The translations under genes were made by a program, and so were the position numbers. This document shows, in pieces, positions 9,513 through 18,319 of a stretch of DNA of 64,000 bases. A model generated the notes under the pieces. That model had not been told where the DNA came from, ran no database searches, and saw only the letters and a list, made by a program, of their open reading frames with translations. How positions within the stretch are numbered: the first letter of the stretch is position 1; each line of letters begins with the position of its first letter. The DNA is taken from positions 1-64,000 of the forward strand of contig CAYWQB010000005.1 of the NCBI GenBank assembly GCA_964460785.1, read 5' to 3'. Origin of the DNA: CAYWQB01 sp964460785 (GTDB lineage Bacteria > Chlamydiota > Chlamydiia > Chlamydiales > CAYWQB01).

Positions 9513-10646
9513 TTGCATACACAGAAAAAAGAGCACCGTATCATTGCTATGCAAGTGGAGGACCGAGAGGAGCCTCACTATTTTGAGCATTTAGCGCCTA
9601 TTTGCTTTTTTCTAGGGATCCCTCTTTATACACGGCATGAGCGTATGAAGGCTCTATGTGATAGAGTGTACCCTGCATGTGATGTACGTTTGATTTCAGA
9701 TGATTATCAATCCCTAAGCAAGCTACTTACAGAGCATGATGCCTTTATCAATGCTCACTACCTGCGTACCCCTTTTGAGCATATGTTAAAGAGGATCTGT
9801 TCTCCAGAAGAGGCAAAAGGCAAGCGTTTTATCTATCTTCCCCATGGGAACTCAGATAAGGGAATAGGAAATACCTGGATGTGGCGCTATGCTCTTGAGG
9901 ACATTGTGTTGGTTTATGGTGACCGCATGGAGGCCTTTTTAAAGCAACTCGATGTTTATCCCTACTTGCATCATCTATTGCATATTGGAAACCCGCGCAA
10001 AGAGTACTACAAGGCATTTAAGCCACACTTCGATCAACTGATTGATGAAGAGGTATTCTCTCTGTTTAAAAAGGAACAAAAAACCATTCTCTATGCACCC
10101 ACCTGGGTGGACTATGAAGGGAAGTCTAGTATTTTAGCTTTTAGCTCCTTGCTAAAGTCTGTTCCAAAACACTGGAACTTGATTGTTAAGCTGCATCCTA
10201 ACTTATCGAATTTAAACCCATTGATCGTATGGAAAGTGAAAGGGGCAGCAGAGGAGATACCAAATGTGCAAGTGGTAGACCATGTGCACAGCATATATCC
10301 TTTGATCGAGCGATGTGATGCCTACCTTGGGGATACCTCTTCTGTAGGGTATGACTTTTTATCTGTAGATCGCCCATTATACTTTTTGTGTGATGATACG
10401 CGTTATTTGCACCAAGCGGGTCGTATGATACAAAAAGAGAACTGGGCAGCTGCCTTTTCAGTGATTGATCAGTACTGCCAAGAAGATCTACAAGTGCTCT
10501 CTAAAAAACGACGAGCTCTTTACCAAGAAACATTTGCAAAGGTTTCCCCTAAGCGAATGAAAGATCAAATAGAACACTCTCTTCAAAAGACAGTTAAGCA
10601 ACCAATTGCTCCTGAGTTGGCTAAGTTTTTAGTCTCAACCTACTGA
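9513..10646 (+). CDS. CDP-glycerol/alditol-phosphate transferase-like protein (TagB/TagF family)
   Basis: Predicted transferase of polyol-phosphate units from a CDP donor to a surface acceptor, of the Glyphos_transf (TagB/TagF/TarL) type. The C-terminal GT-B half carries the family pattern: LPHGNSDKG (His ~110), TILYAPTWVDYEG, VKLHPNLSN (His ~227), CDAYLGDTSSVGYDF and DRPLYFL. TagF-type enzymes use two such histidines (HG and KLHP). 377 aa from TTG 9513; ATG 9549 is an alternative start, and neither has a clear ribosome site. It starts 17 bases after the second autotransporter and is followed, 13 bases on, by the glycosyltransferase trio, so it is probably the first gene of a four-gene operon. 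Chlamydiae have no teichoic acids, so the acceptor may be an outer-membrane glycan or protein; that is inference. Confidence 0.7.
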   Translation: MHTQKKEHRIIAMQVEDREEPHYFEHLAPICFFLGIPLYTRHERMKALCDRVYPACDVRLISDDYQSLSKLLTEHDAFINAHYLRTPFEHMLKRICSPEEAKGKRFIYLPHGNSDKGIGNTWMWRYALEDIVLVYGDRMEAFLKQLDVYPYLHHLLHIGNPRKEYYKAFKPHFDQLIDEEVFSLFKKEQKTILYAPTWVDYEGKSSILAFSSLLKSVPKHWNLIVKLHPNLSNLNPLIVWKVKGAAEEIPNVQVVDHVHSIYPLIERCDAYLGDTSSVGYDFLSVDRPLYFLCDDTRYLHQAGRMIQKENWAAAFSVIDQYCQEDLQVLSKKRRALYQETFAKVSPKRMKDQIEHSLQKTVKQPIAPELAKFLVSTY

Positions 10647-10659
10647 TCAAGGGGGTCTT

Positions 10660-11832
10660 GTGAAAAAAATCGGGTTTTTTATTCGTGGAGATTTTTATGA
10701 GTGGGGGCTCTATCAAACAGAACGCTTCGCTGATGCTTTGCAAAGAAAAGGGCTAGAAGTAGAAATCTATGGGATGCCCTCTCATCCTTTAAGAGAGGTT
10801 TTTGAAAGAAAAGAGCAAGATCTACCCGATCTCACTTGTTCACTTATGGATCTTCGAGAAGATAAGACCATAGATTTTACTTTGCCTCTTGAACATCGAG
10901 GGATTCCACACCTTCTCTATGCCGTTGACTGCTCATACTACTATTTCAAGTATCTCCTAAGACCTCTTGGTATTGTTACAACATTAGACTTTGAAGACCT
11001 TCACCTTCTCAAGCAAGATCGGATCGATCGAACATTCTACCTTCCTCTTGCTTGTGAAGCTGATATACCGCACAACCTCAGTGGAGAAAAGCTTTACCCT
11101 GTAAGTTATATTGGAACCTTCTGGGATTATGAATCAGAGGTGAAGTTGTGGCAAAAGCAACTTGGTAAAAAGATCTCTGCAATGATGCTCGAGGCATGTG
11201 AAGCGACCTTAGGGGGAATGAGCCAGATTCAAGCTCTGGATGCGGTACTAAAAGCAAATGGCCTTTCTAATCATGAAGTGCCTTTTTGTGCAATGCATCG
11301 ACAAATATCGATGTATGTTAAAGGGAAAGAACGGCTCTCTTTGATCCAAGCTATTCATCATGTTCCCGTGCATGTTTTCGGGACTAATCACCTGCAAACA
11401 AGCTGGGAAAAAGCACTCAAGAACCAAAAAAATGTCATCTTTCACGGCCCAGTTTCTTTCCAAGAATCCCTAAAAGTTATGCGTCAGAGCCAAATTCTTT
11501 TGAATGGAGCACCTCAGTTTCGCTATGGCTTACATGATCGTATCTTTAATGGTTTGGCTTCTGGAGCTCTAGTGATGACCGACTCTAATCCGTTAGTAGA
11601 AAAAAGCTTTGCGATAGGAGAAGAGCTGCTGACTTATCAAGCAGGACAACTGGAGGCCGTAGATGAGACACTACAAGCCGCTCTTGCTAATCCTAAGCGA
11701 TGGCAAGAGATCGTATCTGCCGGAAGAGAGAAGGTGTTAAAGCATCATACATGGGATCAGAGAGCAGATACATTTTGTTCTGAGGTTCCAAAAATTATGG
11801 AGGCAATGAAACGTGAGCCAGCTCCCCTTTAA
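10660..11832 (+). CDS. CgeB-like glycosyltransferase, copy 1
   Basis: GT-B-fold glycosyltransferase related to spore maturation protein CgeB (DUF3880 / Glyco_trans_1_2). Residues 1-130 form a Rossmann-like N-half beginning KKIGFFIRGDFYEWG; the sugar-nucleotide half carries VSYIGTFWDYES, HVFGTN, SWEKAL, VIFHGPVSFQESLKVM and the diagnostic LLNGAPQFRYGLHDRIFNGL with SGALVMTD. The GTG start has a GGGGG ribosome site 5 bases upstream. Its end overlaps the next gene by 20 bases, indicating translational coupling. The sugar and acceptor cannot be told from the sequence. Two paralogues follow directly. Confidence 0.75.
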   Translation: MKKIGFFIRGDFYEWGLYQTERFADALQRKGLEVEIYGMPSHPLREVFERKEQDLPDLTCSLMDLREDKTIDFTLPLEHRGIPHLLYAVDCSYYYFKYLLRPLGIVTTLDFEDLHLLKQDRIDRTFYLPLACEADIPHNLSGEKLYPVSYIGTFWDYESEVKLWQKQLGKKISAMMLEACEATLGGMSQIQALDAVLKANGLSNHEVPFCAMHRQISMYVKGKERLSLIQAIHHVPVHVFGTNHLQTSWEKALKNQKNVIFHGPVSFQESLKVMRQSQILLNGAPQFRYGLHDRIFNGLASGALVMTDSNPLVEKSFAIGEELLTYQAGQLEAVDETLQAALANPKRWQEIVSAGREKVLKHHTWDQRADTFCSEVPKIMEAMKREPAPL

Positions 11833-12964
11833 AACAGTCGGTCTCTTTCTAGATCAAGACTCTTACGGAGCTTGCTCCTATATGGCGCGCTCTTTGGCTC
11901 ATGCTTGGAGAGAGGAAGGCTTAGAGGTCCACTGCTATGGGGAAGAGCCCAGACATATGCTTCAAGAGCTGATGCTCAATCCTCCCGATGTGACAATCTC
12001 TTTTATGGATGTACAGATCGGAGGGAAGCTTTTATGTGACCTTGTAAAGGTGCCTCACCTCACCTACCTTGTCGACCCTTCGCACTGTTACTATCACCAT
12101 ACGAAGAGTGATTTTGCTTGCCTCTCAACCATAGATCCTGTCGATGCAAAATGGCTGCAAGCAGGAGGGTTTTCGCGGGTCTGTGTGCATCCTCTTGCTG
12201 TCGATGCTAGAGATCTCACCTCTGTCCAAAGCGAACGCCGCTACCCCATTTCCTTTTTGGGAAGCTGTTGGGATTATCATACCATTGAGGAGCAGTGGAA
12301 CCAGCGGTTCTCAAAAGAAATTGTAAGGATCCTCAAAGCTGTATCAGAAAAGGTGCTTGCAGAACCCCATTGCTCTCATCTGGAAGCCTTGCCTAAGGCC
12401 TTAGTGCAGGCTGGGTATGATCTCTATACGCTTCCCTATGCTGATATGCAGGTGTTGATGGGGCTCTATATCCGTGGGGTAGAGAGAGTAAAAATGTTAC
12501 AAAGCTTTACCAAGCTTCCTGTGCATGTATTTGGCTCTTTTCGTCCGAAGAATAGCTGGGATCATTACCTAAAGGGAGCGCAAGTGGTGCTCCACGATCC
12601 AGTCTCTTATGCAGAAAGCTTGAGTATCACAAAGCAAAGCTCAGTGATCCTTAACTCCTGCCCACAATTTAAGTGGAGTGTGCATGATAGACTTTTTTCT
12701 GGACCATTATGTGGAGCAATGGTCGCAACAACGTATACACCAGGGATGGATCTTCACTTTCAGTCACAAGGATGGATCTCGGTTAAGCCAAATGACCACT
12801 CCTCTCTTGAAGAGAGAGTCAAGCTATATCTAGAGGAAAAACCCTTAGAGCGCGTGCAGTTGTTGCAGGAGGAAGTGATGCAAAAACATACATGGCAACA
12901 AAGGGGAAAAGAGCTTCTCATGAGCTTTGCAAAACTTCTAAAGGATACTTCATGCAACGTGTAG
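11813..12964 (+). CDS. CgeB-like glycosyltransferase, copy 2
   Basis: Paralogue of the preceding gene, 383 aa. It shares the ordered motifs ISFLGSCWDYHT, VHVFGSFRPKNSWDHYL, VLHDPVSYAESLSI, ILNSCPQFKWSVHDRLFSG and HTWQQRGKELL. GTG start with GGAGG at 11799-11803 inside the upstream gene. The internal motif LNSCPQFKWSVHDR corresponds to LNGAPQFRYGLHDR of copy 1, the presumed nucleotide-sugar binding stretch. It overlaps the next gene by 13 bases. Divergence from copy 1 is large enough to suggest a separate donor or acceptor step. Confidence 0.72.
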   Translation: MSQLPFKTVGLFLDQDSYGACSYMARSLAHAWREEGLEVHCYGEEPRHMLQELMLNPPDVTISFMDVQIGGKLLCDLVKVPHLTYLVDPSHCYYHHTKSDFACLSTIDPVDAKWLQAGGFSRVCVHPLAVDARDLTSVQSERRYPISFLGSCWDYHTIEEQWNQRFSKEIVRILKAVSEKVLAEPHCSHLEALPKALVQAGYDLYTLPYADMQVLMGLYIRGVERVKMLQSFTKLPVHVFGSFRPKNSWDHYLKGAQVVLHDPVSYAESLSITKQSSVILNSCPQFKWSVHDRLFSGPLCGAMVATTYTPGMDLHFQSQGWISVKPNDHSSLEERVKLYLEEKPLERVQLLQEEVMQKHTWQQRGKELLMSFAKLLKDTSCNV

Positions 12965-14049
12965 CAATTCTTTCTACAGACAATGAATACAGCTCGCATG
13001 CCTACTTTGAAGAGAGCTTGCAGAGAGCCCTACAAAGAGCAGGTATCCATGTAGAGAAGATTGATATGCAGCATGCAAGCCGAGAAAGCCTTGCAAGGTT
13101 AATGCACTTGAAACCAGATGCAACGATCTCTTTTGGCTTGTTTTCCGATTTTGAGCCTGCGGAGCTGACACAAGCACCTCATACGACTCTTTGCTTAGGC
13201 TCCGCTCTTTATGCCTTGTCTGTTTTGCAACACCCTTTAAATTTTTTAGGGTGCGTGAATCTCGAGGATGTACAAAGATTTTCCCCCCTTGCTCCTGGGC
13301 GTATTTTTCCTTGTCAGCATGCAATTGATAAAAAGGATCTTTGTCAACAAAAGGTAAAAAAATCTATCCCCTACCTATTTTTAGGGACATTTTTTGATGA
13401 AGCGTTGCGCTGGGAAAGATTGAAAAAAGAGCTCGAGGCAAAGCGATTTGCTACTCTGTGTCATGCCTTTCAAAAGCTTGTTGACAAGACTTCCACAACC
13501 TATATGCACGCTCTTTTTCAGGCAGGGATTGCAAATGTTCTTACCCCCTCGGGTATTCGTCTTTACTATGAACTAGAGATGCTCTATCGAGGATATGAGC
13601 GACGCATGCTTTTAGATCACCTACAGGGAGAAGAGGTGCATATTTATGGAGCAAGTGACTCCAAGAGGGGGTGGGAAAGCCTCTATAGCTCTTCTTTTAA
13701 GGTATTTCCTCCTGTTTCCTTCCTGAAAAGCTTGGAGCTAATTCAGCAAGCAGAGGTTCTTGTGCATAGCTGCCCCTCTTTTTCTCAAGGGGTTCATGAG
13801 CGTGTACTTTTCGCTTTATGTGCAAAGACTTGTGTTTTGAGTTCTCCTCACCAAGAGCTGCAACGCCTTTTTTCAGGGAAAGGTGTGGTTTTCGATCCTA
13901 AGGAGATAAAAGAAAAAGACTCCTTAGAGGAGCCTTTAAAAATCATTGCGGAGCAGTACGTATGGGATCATAGAGTGGAGCTATGGCGGTCGGTAATAAA
14001 TTCTTGGAGGCTAGGGTCAAAGGCCACTTCTTCCAGCTGCTCCATATGA
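12952..14049 (+). CDS. CgeB-like glycosyltransferase, copy 3 (divergent)
   Basis: Third member of the trio, 365 aa, recognised by IPYLFLGTFFDEALRW, VHIYGASDSKRGWE, VFPPVSFLKSLELI and LVHSCPSFSQGVHERVLFAL, at the same positions as in copies 1 and 2. ATG 12952 is chosen because AAGG at 12941-12944 precedes it and the protein then begins RVAILSTDNEY like its paralogues; an in-frame TTG 60 bases earlier lies deep in copy 2. The motif VHSCPSFSQGVHER is less conserved, so activity may differ. The last ~13 residues run antisense into the end of the convergent gene at 13968, an 82-base overlap. Confidence 0.68.
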   Translation: MQRVAILSTDNEYSSHAYFEESLQRALQRAGIHVEKIDMQHASRESLARLMHLKPDATISFGLFSDFEPAELTQAPHTTLCLGSALYALSVLQHPLNFLGCVNLEDVQRFSPLAPGRIFPCQHAIDKKDLCQQKVKKSIPYLFLGTFFDEALRWERLKKELEAKRFATLCHAFQKLVDKTSTTYMHALFQAGIANVLTPSGIRLYYELEMLYRGYERRMLLDHLQGEEVHIYGASDSKRGWESLYSSSFKVFPPVSFLKSLELIQQAEVLVHSCPSFSQGVHERVLFALCAKTCVLSSPHQELQRLFSGKGVVFDPKEIKEKDSLEEPLKIIAEQYVWDHRVELWRSVINSWRLGSKATSSSCSI

Positions 14050-14750
14050 GGTACCAAGGCATTGAGCAGGACAACATCCTTCTCAAGCCTTAAAACAAAG
14101 GAAACCTTGCCTCTTGAGATGATCTCTTTTTCATCTGTTTCAAAAGAGAGAGTGCGTACAAGCTTGGATGCTAAGTTGTCTACATGCGCATTTCCTGAGG
14201 ATTGCTCGACCTGATGCCAAAAGATCTTACCTGTTTCATGATTAAGCTGGGCATTGAATGAGATATAAAAAGGCTTAACCTGCTTATGTGCAGCAAAACG
14301 AACATGGTTGAGCTTCTCAGACTTCTCTTTTAAAGGAAAGCGAGCCAGCTCCCCAGAAATATCTACTAAAACAGGTTGGTACCGACGAGCAAAAAAAGCT
14401 TCATCCTTTTGATAGCCAGGACGGCGCACAGATAAAAACTCACTATCTAGCACAGGGCTATCTTTTGCAATAGGGCTTTGCAACTCTGTTTTTGAACGAA
14501 ATGGTAAAACAGGAGGAGGAGGAGCTTTTTCAAGGACTCGCTGATCCCTTAGCAGGCCTCCCTCATCAACATTTAAGTTTAAGTAGGCAACAGGCTCTTG
14601 CAGTTTTCCTTGCTTGGCAGTTGGAGCTAATTCCCCTTTAGGCTGGAGAACGTATTGGTAAGCTGCATAGATGCCCAGTACCACTAAAGCTAAGGAAAAG
14701 ACTGTAAAAAAAGTCGCAAACTTGGAAGAGGATTTTTTCTTTTTGCTCAT
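13968..14750 (-). CDS. Membrane-anchored periplasmic protein of unknown function
   Basis: 260 aa, not recognised. A lysine/serine-rich cytoplasmic start (MSKKKKSSSK) is followed by one membrane segment at residues ~12-35 (FFTVFSLALVVLGIYAAYQYV). The remainder is predicted periplasmic, with a proline-rich stretch (KAPPPPVLPF, ~75-84) and a beta-rich C-terminal domain. This architecture recalls TonB/TolA-type or tether proteins, but no TonB box partner or C-terminal TonB motif is evident. It lies 9 bases after the TPR gene on the same strand, so the two probably form an operon and may act together. Its 3' end overlaps the glycosyltransferase on the other strand by 82 bases. Confidence 0.65.
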   Translation of the reverse strand: MSKKKKSSSKFATFFTVFSLALVVLGIYAAYQYVLQPKGELAPTAKQGKLQEPVAYLNLNVDEGGLLRDQRVLEKAPPPPVLPFRSKTELQSPIAKDSPVLDSEFLSVRRPGYQKDEAFFARRYQPVLVDISGELARFPLKEKSEKLNHVRFAAHKQVKPFYISFNAQLNHETGKIFWHQVEQSSGNAHVDNLASKLVRTLSFETDEKEIISRGKVSFVLRLEKDVVLLNALVPHMEQLEEVAFDPSLQEFITDRHSSTL

Positions 14751-14759
14751 GACCAGTTC

Positions 14760-17700
14760 CTATTGATAACCATACTCTTGCTGAAGCTTCGTTTGTGCTC
14801 TGGAGGCAGAGTCCCCCTTGCGTTTGGCCGTAGCCTTTAAGGTCTTGATTGCAAGATCCTTTTTGCCCATGTCTTCATAAACCTCTGCTTTCATTAGCAT
14901 CGCCTCTGTCGTAATGGGAGAGGGAAACTCTGCCTCGATCACTTTAGAAAGAGAAGCTAGAGCCTTGTCATACTCTTTTAGACCTCGATAACAGTGGCTT
15001 TTATGCATTAACATCTCTAGCTTTTGCTGTAGGCCCATAGAGGTTGCAGCCTCTTCAGACTTTTCAAAGTAGTAGAGTGCAGGCTCCCACTTTTCTGTCT
15101 GAAGCTTCAGTAGGGCAAGTTCATAAAGACTTCTAGAAAGATAGTAGCCTTTTGTTTGGCTTGCAGACTGGTACTGCTCAAGCATATTGCTAAGTAAGCG
15201 TCTTGCTTCGACCTCTTTGTTTTCTTTTAGGTAGAGCTGGACCAAAGTAAACTGTGCCTCTTCCATCACCTTTGGATAGTGACTGTTCTGTAGAAGAGCT
15301 TGTGTCACCATATTTTGGTCATCATGGAAGGCATGAAGAATCCCAAGCAAGGTTTCATAAGCATCTGCATAACGCTCGGCTAGCTGAACTCTTTCTTCTC
15401 CTTGAAGTACCTGCGTAATAGCCTTTTCAAGCTCTGCTTGATAGCGAATGGTTGTTAAGTAGATAAACTCGCGAGCAGGAATTGCATGCGCTGTATAGAA
15501 GTGGTCATATGCTAAGATGGAGTCTTGAAAGTAAGAAATGGCCTGATCAAGCTGTTCAGGGGTTTCTTCTTTCTTTAGGCTGAGTTGATCTTTTTTCTCC
15601 TGTAGACCTAATAAATAGTAAGAAACAATCAAGTAGGGACTTGAAGGAAACAGCTTTTGCATCTTTTTTAAGTGCTCACGTGGACCATGTGACCCAGAGA
15701 GATACTCTTCAAAGTCATAGTAGTGAAGATAAGCAGAAGCTGCCAGGGGAGAGGAAGGCATTTCATCAAATAAGCGCGTACGATATGCACGGACAATTCT
15801 TTTCTCTGCTCCTTGCTCTGCGGCTGTTTCTGCAAGCCAAAATAAAGCTTTATCTCGAAACTCTGAGCGAGGATAACGCTCTAAACAGCGACTGAAGCTG
15901 GAGTGTGCAGCCTCTAAGTCTCCTGTTTGAAACTGCAAGGCACCAAGAGTATATAGAGCTTGATCGGCATATGGATGGCCAGGGTAGTTGTTTGCGACAT
16001 GCCCAAGAGCTTTTTTAGCAAGACGAAGAGCTGGTTTCTTGGGGTCAAGCTCATAGTATTGCGCGCTAATCATTCCTTGTAAAAAGTAGGCTTCTCCCGG
16101 ATCTTGTAAGTGGGGGAGCAATTGCTCCTTTTCTTTGAAAAGGTAGCGCAATGTTTTGAGAGCTGAGATTAAGTGCCTAGAGCTGCCTAAATTGTATAAA
16201 GCTTCTGCACGCAACTTAAGTGCTAAGCTAAATGACTCAGGCTCTTTTAGAGTTAGTTCTGATAGCGCTTGAGAAAGAGCTTTTTCAGCCTTTTCCCAGT
16301 AAGGAACTGCTTCGGCAGGGACTTTCTCCGCAGCCATTTGTGAAAAGTTCATTCCTCTTAGTAAAAAGCCCTTTCTACGTGCAGCTGTCTCACTAAAACG
16401 AGAATCAGAAAAAAGCTGAGCGAATAGTTTCTCTCTAAATTCATAAGAGTTAGAGGCTTCTGCGCGCAGTAGCAGAGAGTTGGCAAGCTGATCATCTGAA
16501 AAATTTAGAGAAGAAAGAGTGAGGACCTCTTCGACCTTGTCATAGTATACAGGGTTTGACGAGACGCGAGCATGTTGAAGAAGAATGCCTGCAAGTTCGA
16601 TGGCTCCCTCTTCTGCTTTCTGTCCTGTCTGAATAAGCTCCCCAAGCAACTTCTCAGCTTGTAGGTAAAATTCTTCGCGTGACGCAACCGTATCTTCCGC
16701 TAAAGCAAGCTGAAAAAAACTGCGGGCCTTTTTCAAAAGAAGCCCCGGAAACCAAGGCGCTTGGTCACTATTCTTTGCCGGTGCTGCTAAATCAAAAGCG
16801 GCAATAGCATCCATATAGCGGCCTTGATGATAGGCAACTTCTCCACTTAGATAGGCCGCTTCATAACGTAAGGGGTCATCTAGTGATAGGTGGCTGAGGA
16901 GAAAGTCTACCTTTTGCTTTGCTTCTAGAAAGAAGCTATTGCGCACTTCTATGCGAGCTAAGTAAGTAATCGTTAAAAACTTAAGGTCTTTGTCTTGTGT
17001 GTTTTCTAGCAGCTCATAAAAGTGCTTAGAGGCGACATCATCTTGCCCCATTTGAAAATAGGCAACACCAAGCTCCCAAAGAGCCTTTGCATACTGCTTA
17101 GGAGCCGCCTTCCCCTCTGCCGCGAGTACATAGCCTTCAAGCATTCGCGTCACTTTCTCAGGTTGTTGTTGTTGCTGGTAGCAAAGAGAAGCTAGATAGA
17201 GAATATTAAGCTCTGCTCGAGATGCGTACTCTGGTGCTTGTAAGATTTCTTCCACAGCAGGCTCAAGTGTTTTAAGCGCCATGTCGATATCTTTTAACTG
17301 ATAGGCTGCTTCAGCCATTAAAAAACGGATCTTATCTGTCAGCTCCTTTCCCTTCAGTATACTTGCCTCAGGAAAGTAGCCTCTTAATGAGTCCATCCAG
17401 ACCTCTTTATAAAGAGGAAGAGCCTGGTCATAATTCCCAGCTAAAGAGAGACGCTCAGCTTTTGCTAGCATATCGGAGTAGTGCTGGTTGAGTAAGTAGA
17501 CAAGCCCCATTGTATAGGCTCGGTCCTCATGGTTCCACTCCTCCACTGGCATGATCCCCATGGCATCAATGATCTGCTGATACGCAAGACCTGGCTCCTG
17601 CTGTTTAGATAAAAGACGAGCACGCTGCACCTTTGCTTTCACAAAAAGGTCTTCAGGTAGGTCTTGGTCCTTGGTTATTTCTCCTAATAGCTCATAACTT

Positions 17701-17969
17701 GTCTCTGGAGAACCTAACTCTTGCTCAATGAGTGCAAGCTTAAATATGCGCTCAAAATAGTTGCGAGGGGCAGGCGCATGCTTGCCTCCAAGGCGAATGA
17801 GCTCTTCATAAGCTGTTTTTGCCGTTTGAAAATCTCCCTTCCCATAGGCAATTTCAGCGATCTGAATCAGTTTTGGTAAATTTTCTAAGGAGACCTCTTG
17901 TTGAGCTTGGAGAGGCATCGCTCCTAAGAATAATGAAGCTGTCGCAAGAAAAAGCGGAGATATTCTCAT
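14760..17969 (-). CDS. Large secreted TPR-repeat protein
   Basis: About 1069 aa starting with a signal peptide (FLATASLFLGAMPLQAQQ), then TPR and TPR-like helical repeats along the whole length: for example YGKGDFQTAKTAYEELI near the start, HPYADQALYTLGALQFQTGD in the middle and LKEYDKALASLSKVI near the end. TPR arrays are protein-binding scaffolds; many periplasmic ones (YbgF, BamD types) serve envelope assembly. ATG 17969 is preferred; an in-frame GTG 9 bases upstream is possible and neither has a strong ribosome site. The partner is probably the one-TM protein 9 bases downstream. Its specific role is unknown. Confidence 0.75.
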   Translation of the reverse strand: MRISPLFLATASLFLGAMPLQAQQEVSLENLPKLIQIAEIAYGKGDFQTAKTAYEELIRLGGKHAPAPRNYFERIFKLALIEQELGSPETSYELLGEITKDQDLPEDLFVKAKVQRARLLSKQQEPGLAYQQIIDAMGIMPVEEWNHEDRAYTMGLVYLLNQHYSDMLAKAERLSLAGNYDQALPLYKEVWMDSLRGYFPEASILKGKELTDKIRFLMAEAAYQLKDIDMALKTLEPAVEEILQAPEYASRAELNILYLASLCYQQQQQPEKVTRMLEGYVLAAEGKAAPKQYAKALWELGVAYFQMGQDDVASKHFYELLENTQDKDLKFLTITYLARIEVRNSFFLEAKQKVDFLLSHLSLDDPLRYEAAYLSGEVAYHQGRYMDAIAAFDLAAPAKNSDQAPWFPGLLLKKARSFFQLALAEDTVASREEFYLQAEKLLGELIQTGQKAEEGAIELAGILLQHARVSSNPVYYDKVEEVLTLSSLNFSDDQLANSLLLRAEASNSYEFREKLFAQLFSDSRFSETAARRKGFLLRGMNFSQMAAEKVPAEAVPYWEKAEKALSQALSELTLKEPESFSLALKLRAEALYNLGSSRHLISALKTLRYLFKEKEQLLPHLQDPGEAYFLQGMISAQYYELDPKKPALRLAKKALGHVANNYPGHPYADQALYTLGALQFQTGDLEAAHSSFSRCLERYPRSEFRDKALFWLAETAAEQGAEKRIVRAYRTRLFDEMPSSPLAASAYLHYYDFEEYLSGSHGPREHLKKMQKLFPSSPYLIVSYYLLGLQEKKDQLSLKKEETPEQLDQAISYFQDSILAYDHFYTAHAIPAREFIYLTTIRYQAELEKAITQVLQGEERVQLAERYADAYETLLGILHAFHDDQNMVTQALLQNSHYPKVMEEAQFTLVQLYLKENKEVEARRLLSNMLEQYQSASQTKGYYLSRSLYELALLKLQTEKWEPALYYFEKSEEAATSMGLQQKLEMLMHKSHCYRGLKEYDKALASLSKVIEAEFPSPITTEAMLMKAEVYEDMGKKDLAIKTLKATAKRKGDSASRAQTKLQQEYGYQ

Positions 17970-17978
17970 GATACGCAC

Positions 17979-18319
17979 TACAGATTGGGTCAGTTTATAT
18001 GAAAGTCTTTATACCAAAAGTGAGTGTCAGATCAATCAGTTTATTGAAGTTTAGAAACAAAAAATAGGTTCGATGAGAGAGTGATCTGAAGTGGAAATAT
18101 ACTGATTTAAATTTTTTATATGGTAAATATAATAAAATTTTTTTAGATTGGAATTAGAAAGGATATTTTTGAATCCTTTTGTCAGATAGGTTTTAGAATG
18201 TACATGTCCTGCAATATGACCTTTGGATGTGAAATAAAAAAAAGATTGTGCATTTTTTCTAAAACCTCATATGAGCTTAAAAAAGTGGTTTGGAACCATG
18301 AAACGAAGGAGTTTTTGGT
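17979..18319. other. AT-rich intergenic region between the TPR gene and hctA
   Basis: About 340 bases, very A/T-rich in 18100-18180. It must hold the divergent promoters of the TPR gene and hctA. I see no ORF, tRNA or clear sigma-66 promoter. In Chlamydia trachomatis a small RNA (IhtA) controls hctA; nothing recognisable as its equivalent could be identified here by eye. Confidence 0.5.
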
